Below, in pieces: positions 61,960 through 64,000 of a stretch of DNA of 64,000 nt. Source of the DNA: Arcicella lustrica. Its GTDB lineage: Bacteria; Bacteroidota; Bacteroidia; Cytophagales; Spirosomataceae. The notes under the pieces were generated by a model. The model was given only the letters and a program-made list of their open reading frames with translations. It ran no database searches and was not told where the DNA came from. Made by a program: the position numbers and the translations under genes. Location: the NCBI RefSeq assembly GCF_034930985.1, contig NZ_JAYGIM010000022.1, forward strand, positions 9,210 to 73,209, given 5' to 3'. Each line of letters starts with the position of its first letter. Position 1 is the first letter of the stretch.

Positions 61960-62343
61960 ATGGAATCGAAGAGACAACAACAATTCGCTAAATTAATTCA
62001 ACAAGATTTGAGCGATATTTTTCAAAAAGATATGCGTACAACTTTCGGGAAGGCTTTTGTAACGATAACAGAAGTTAAAATGACCCCCGATTTGGCAATT
62101 GCAAGAGTATATCTAAGCTTTATGTTAGCCAATGATAAAGCAGGTTTATTGCAAGACATCCGTGAAAAATCTAAACATATCAGAGGTATTTTAGGAAATA
62201 GAATCCGCAATCAAGCAAGGATTATTCCAAATCTTGAATTTTTTATTGATGACACCGCAGAGTACGCCGCACAAATGGACGCTCTAATTTCTGGTTTAGA
62301 CATCCCACCTTTGAAAGAAGGAGAAGAAATAGAGCTGGATTAA
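61960..62343 (+). CDS. rbfA: 30S ribosome-binding factor RbfA
   Basis: A 127-residue KH-like ribosome assembly factor needed for 16S rRNA 5' end maturation and cold growth. Motifs: RQQQFAKLIQQDLSDIFQKDM, VTITEVKMTPDLAIARVYLSFM, GILGNRIRNQARIIPNLEFFIDDT. The acidic tail ends EGEEIELD. Typical length. Followed by a permease gene after a 28-bp inverted repeat. Confidence 0.95.
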   Translation: MESKRQQQFAKLIQQDLSDIFQKDMRTTFGKAFVTITEVKMTPDLAIARVYLSFMLANDKAGLLQDIREKSKHIRGILGNRIRNQARIIPNLEFFIDDTAEYAAQMDALISGLDIPPLKEGEEIELD

Positions 62344-62495
62344 TTGTGATTGAGTGAATGAGTGATTTTTAAAGTATTAGTTTTTCGTTATTCTAAAGCT
62401 GATACTTTATTAAGTTATTAAAAGCTTTATCACTCTTCACAAATCGAAGCGTCGCAATCTTCACAGCAAAATCACTCATTCACTCAATCACAATT
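62342..62495. repeat. 28-bp inverted repeat between rbfA and the permease gene
   Basis: Perfect 28-bp arms (62342-62369 with 62468-62495; core GAGTGAATGAGTGA) enclose 98 bp. The left arm begins in the rbfA stop codon and the right arm ends 12 bp before the permease start, so a folded RNA could influence both genes. Confidence 0.85.
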
Positions 62496-62507
62496 GGTAA
62501 CTGACCT

Positions 62508-63728
62508 ATGAATTTCCCTTTCTTTATTGCTAAACGATACTTTTTTGCTAGAAAGAAAACGTCCTTCATCTCCTTAATTTCGATGATTTCGATGTTGGGC
62601 GTGGGCGTTGGAACGATGGCTTTGGTGGTAGTATTGTCGGTTTTTAATGGATTAGAGGATTTCCAAAGAGGTTTATACAAAAGCTTTGATGCTGATTTAA
62701 AGATTAGTCCGAAGAAAGGGAAATACTTCAATTGTCCGCCAGCCTTATTACAAAAAATTGGTAAAGTACAAGGTGTAGAAAGTATCACACAAGTAATTGA
62801 AGAGAATGTTTTGTTACGTTATCGTGATGCGCAAATGGTTGTCAACCTAAAAGGCGTTGATGAAAGTTTCTTGAAACAAGAACGTTTGAAGAAAATGATG
62901 ATTGACGGGCATGCAATATTAGATGATAATGGTATTGCTTATTCAATCGTCGGTTCGGGGATTGCAGTAAAATTAGGAATTGATATTGATGCTTTTTTTA
63001 CACCATTAGAAGTTTGGTATCCCAGAAATAAGCAAAGTAAGACCTTAGATTTTTACGCAACCGACGCATTTAATAAACAAAATTTAGTACCTGCTGGAAT
63101 CTTTGCGATTGAACAGCAGTATGATGATAACTATATTTATGCGCCACTTTCGTTTGCTCAGAGCTTATTCGAGTTGAACAATCAACGCACTGCGATTGAA
63201 ATAAAAGTAGTTAATGAGGAAGCAACAGCGAATATTCAAGATAAGGTACAAGAAATTTTAGGGATAAATTATATCGTTCAGAATCAAGATGAGCAACATG
63301 CCAGTTTGTTGAGAGCGATTAAAATCGAAAAGCTTTTTGTGTTCCTAACACTTACTTTTATCATTGGTATTGCCAGTTTTAATATATTTTTTTCGCTTTC
63401 AATGTTAGCCATCGAGAAAAAAGAAGATGTTAAGACGCTTTATGCAATGGGAGCTGATTCTCGAATGATTCAGAAAATATTTTTATCAGAAGGTGCTATT
63501 GTTGCTTTTACTGGGGCAATAGTCGGTTTGATTTTAGGTTTTACTCTATGTTGGTTACAACAAAGTTACGGTTTTATTTCGATGGGAATTGTTGGGGCAT
63601 TGATTGATGCTTATCCAGTTAAAATGCAATTCTCAGATTTCTTTTTCACTACCATTGTTGTGGTTGTGATTACTCTATTAGCATCATATTTTCCAGCCAA
63701 GCGAGCTGCCAATGTAGAAATTGTTTAA
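62508..63728 (+). CDS. FtsX-like permease, LolC/LolE-type
   Basis: A 406-residue inner-membrane permease. N-terminal segment FFIAKRYFFARKKTSFISLISMISMLGVGVGTMALVVVLSVFNGL matches LolC/E: one helix, then a ~200-residue periplasmic domain, then the C-terminal three-helix FtsX domain (LFVFLTLTFIIGIASFNIFFSL, VKTLYAMGADSRMIQKIFLSEG, ending SYFPAKRAANVEIV). It probably works with a LolD-type ATPase to release lipoproteins toward the outer membrane; no ATPase gene is next to it. Confidence 0.93.
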   Translation: MNFPFFIAKRYFFARKKTSFISLISMISMLGVGVGTMALVVVLSVFNGLEDFQRGLYKSFDADLKISPKKGKYFNCPPALLQKIGKVQGVESITQVIEENVLLRYRDAQMVVNLKGVDESFLKQERLKKMMIDGHAILDDNGIAYSIVGSGIAVKLGIDIDAFFTPLEVWYPRNKQSKTLDFYATDAFNKQNLVPAGIFAIEQQYDDNYIYAPLSFAQSLFELNNQRTAIEIKVVNEEATANIQDKVQEILGINYIVQNQDEQHASLLRAIKIEKLFVFLTLTFIIGIASFNIFFSLSMLAIEKKEDVKTLYAMGADSRMIQKIFLSEGAIVAFTGAIVGLILGFTLCWLQQSYGFISMGIVGALIDAYPVKMQFSDFFFTTIVVVVITLLASYFPAKRAANVEIV

Positions 63729-63741
63729 TGACAATTTATAA

Positions 63742-63892
63742 ACATGAGTCATCCTGAATTTTAAAATCACAAAAAAGCGGTCGAAAAACTAATTTCGACC
63801 GCTTTTTTGTGATTGATGGGCAACGAATTCCTACTGTTTGAGCGAAGCGAGTTTAGGAATTCTTGATTTTTTTGTTACTTTTTGTATCAAGG
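63742..63892. mobile_element. Partial, inverted copy of the MITE-like element
   Basis: About 150 bp matching the element at 7954-8207 read from its other end: terminal repeat (one change, CCTGAA for CCCGAA), the TTAGTT hairpin, the AATTCCTA..GAGCGAAGCGAG..TAGGAATT hairpin, and AATCAAG, but without the GC-rich block. The match stops near 63892 and no second terminal repeat was seen. Beyond this, 63893-64000 is AT-rich with no gene seen. Confidence 0.75.
63765..63814. terminator. Bidirectional hairpin, TTAGTT loop (reverse strand), copy B
   Basis: A perfect 22-bp stem (63765-63786 with 63793-63814). The loop reads AACTAA on the plus strand, TTAGTT on the minus strand. Compared with copy A two base pairs are changed on both arms (GAGGTCA to GCGGTCG), keeping pairing. 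Confidence 0.85.
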
Positions 63893-64000
63893 TGCTGTGT
63901 TAAGAAACAAGTTCATTTGATTAAATATTTTTATAAATTGCATTACCAAAGCAGGAATTCATTTCCATGCACTTTAGGCAGGGCAATTTATTATTGACTC

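Noticed and set aside
1..64000. tRNA genes
   Set aside because: I looked for T-arm patterns (GGTTCGAATCC-like) and found only the one in tmRNA; a dedicated tRNA search could still find one.

Overview
The window is low-GC bacterial DNA from a Bacteroidota member, most likely order Cytophagales. The evidence is a SusC-type TonB receptor with an STN domain linked to FecR and an ECF sigma factor, a hybrid two-component regulator, bacillithiol genes (bshB1 and a BstA/YfiT-like protein), a promoter of the TTG-N19-TAnnTTTG type, and few recognisable Shine-Dalgarno sites. The family assignment (Spirosomaceae/Flectobacillus-like) is only a guess. No prophage, CRISPR array, intact insertion sequence or tRNA gene was recognised; one tmRNA gene is present.

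Layout. 1-3.6 kb: an ECF sigma / FecR / SusC surface-signalling unit on the minus strand, interrupted by an Rpn-family nuclease gene and a decayed second Rpn C-terminus. 3.7-8.9 kb: purple acid phosphatase, trxB, an M23/LysM peptidase, bshB1 and pdxH, with a 254-bp MITE-like element between the last two. 9-12.3 kb: a stand-alone LytTR regulator with a repeat-rich upstream region, a phosphoesterase and unknown genes. 12.3-18.3 kb: a 1359-residue hybrid two-component protein, a PAP2 phosphatase and a phospholipase C-like protein. 18.5-22 kb: a GNAT enzyme, a ferritin-like protein, and a divergent pair of GntR-type paralogues, one without its DNA-binding domain. 22-33.3 kb: leuS, a VapBC-like pair, a BstA-like protein, a MATE exporter, mgsA, a 2-hydroxyacid dehydrogenase, a sugar isomerase-like protein, pdxA and a frameshifted DUF418 gene. 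33.7-42 kb: pyruvate carboxylase fused to a gamma-glutamylcyclotransferase-like domain, threonine aldolase, a second VapBC-like pair and a TonB receptor. 42.2-50.6 kb: tmRNA, queE, an OmpA/PD40 protein, a second sugar isomerase-like protein, a GT14 glycosyltransferase and an FdtA-like cupin. 50.7-57.5 kb: a sigma/anti-sigma pair whose anti-sigma carries a barrel-like C-terminus, then MpaB-, YciI-, SRPBCC-, GMC- and VOC-family genes. 57.6-64 kb: a 6 x 41-bp tandem repeat, a DUF6261-like gene, a LOG-family protein, rpiB, a membrane protein, rbfA and a LolC/E-like permease.

The coding content is mostly ordinary housekeeping and regulation. The unusual material is between genes: a terminator-like hairpin family with an invariant TTAGTT loop and compensatory stem changes, a MITE-like element with a partial second copy 55 kb away, a 15-16-bp GC-rich block inserted in two unrelated repeats, a duplicated palindromic module with GCGG-type direct repeats, an exact 6 x 41-bp array, and several large palindromes. 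Among the genes, the Rpn locus (a candidate gene-within-gene toxin-antitoxin with a spare C-terminus), the pyruvate carboxylase fusion and the truncated GntR paralogue most deserve a second look.
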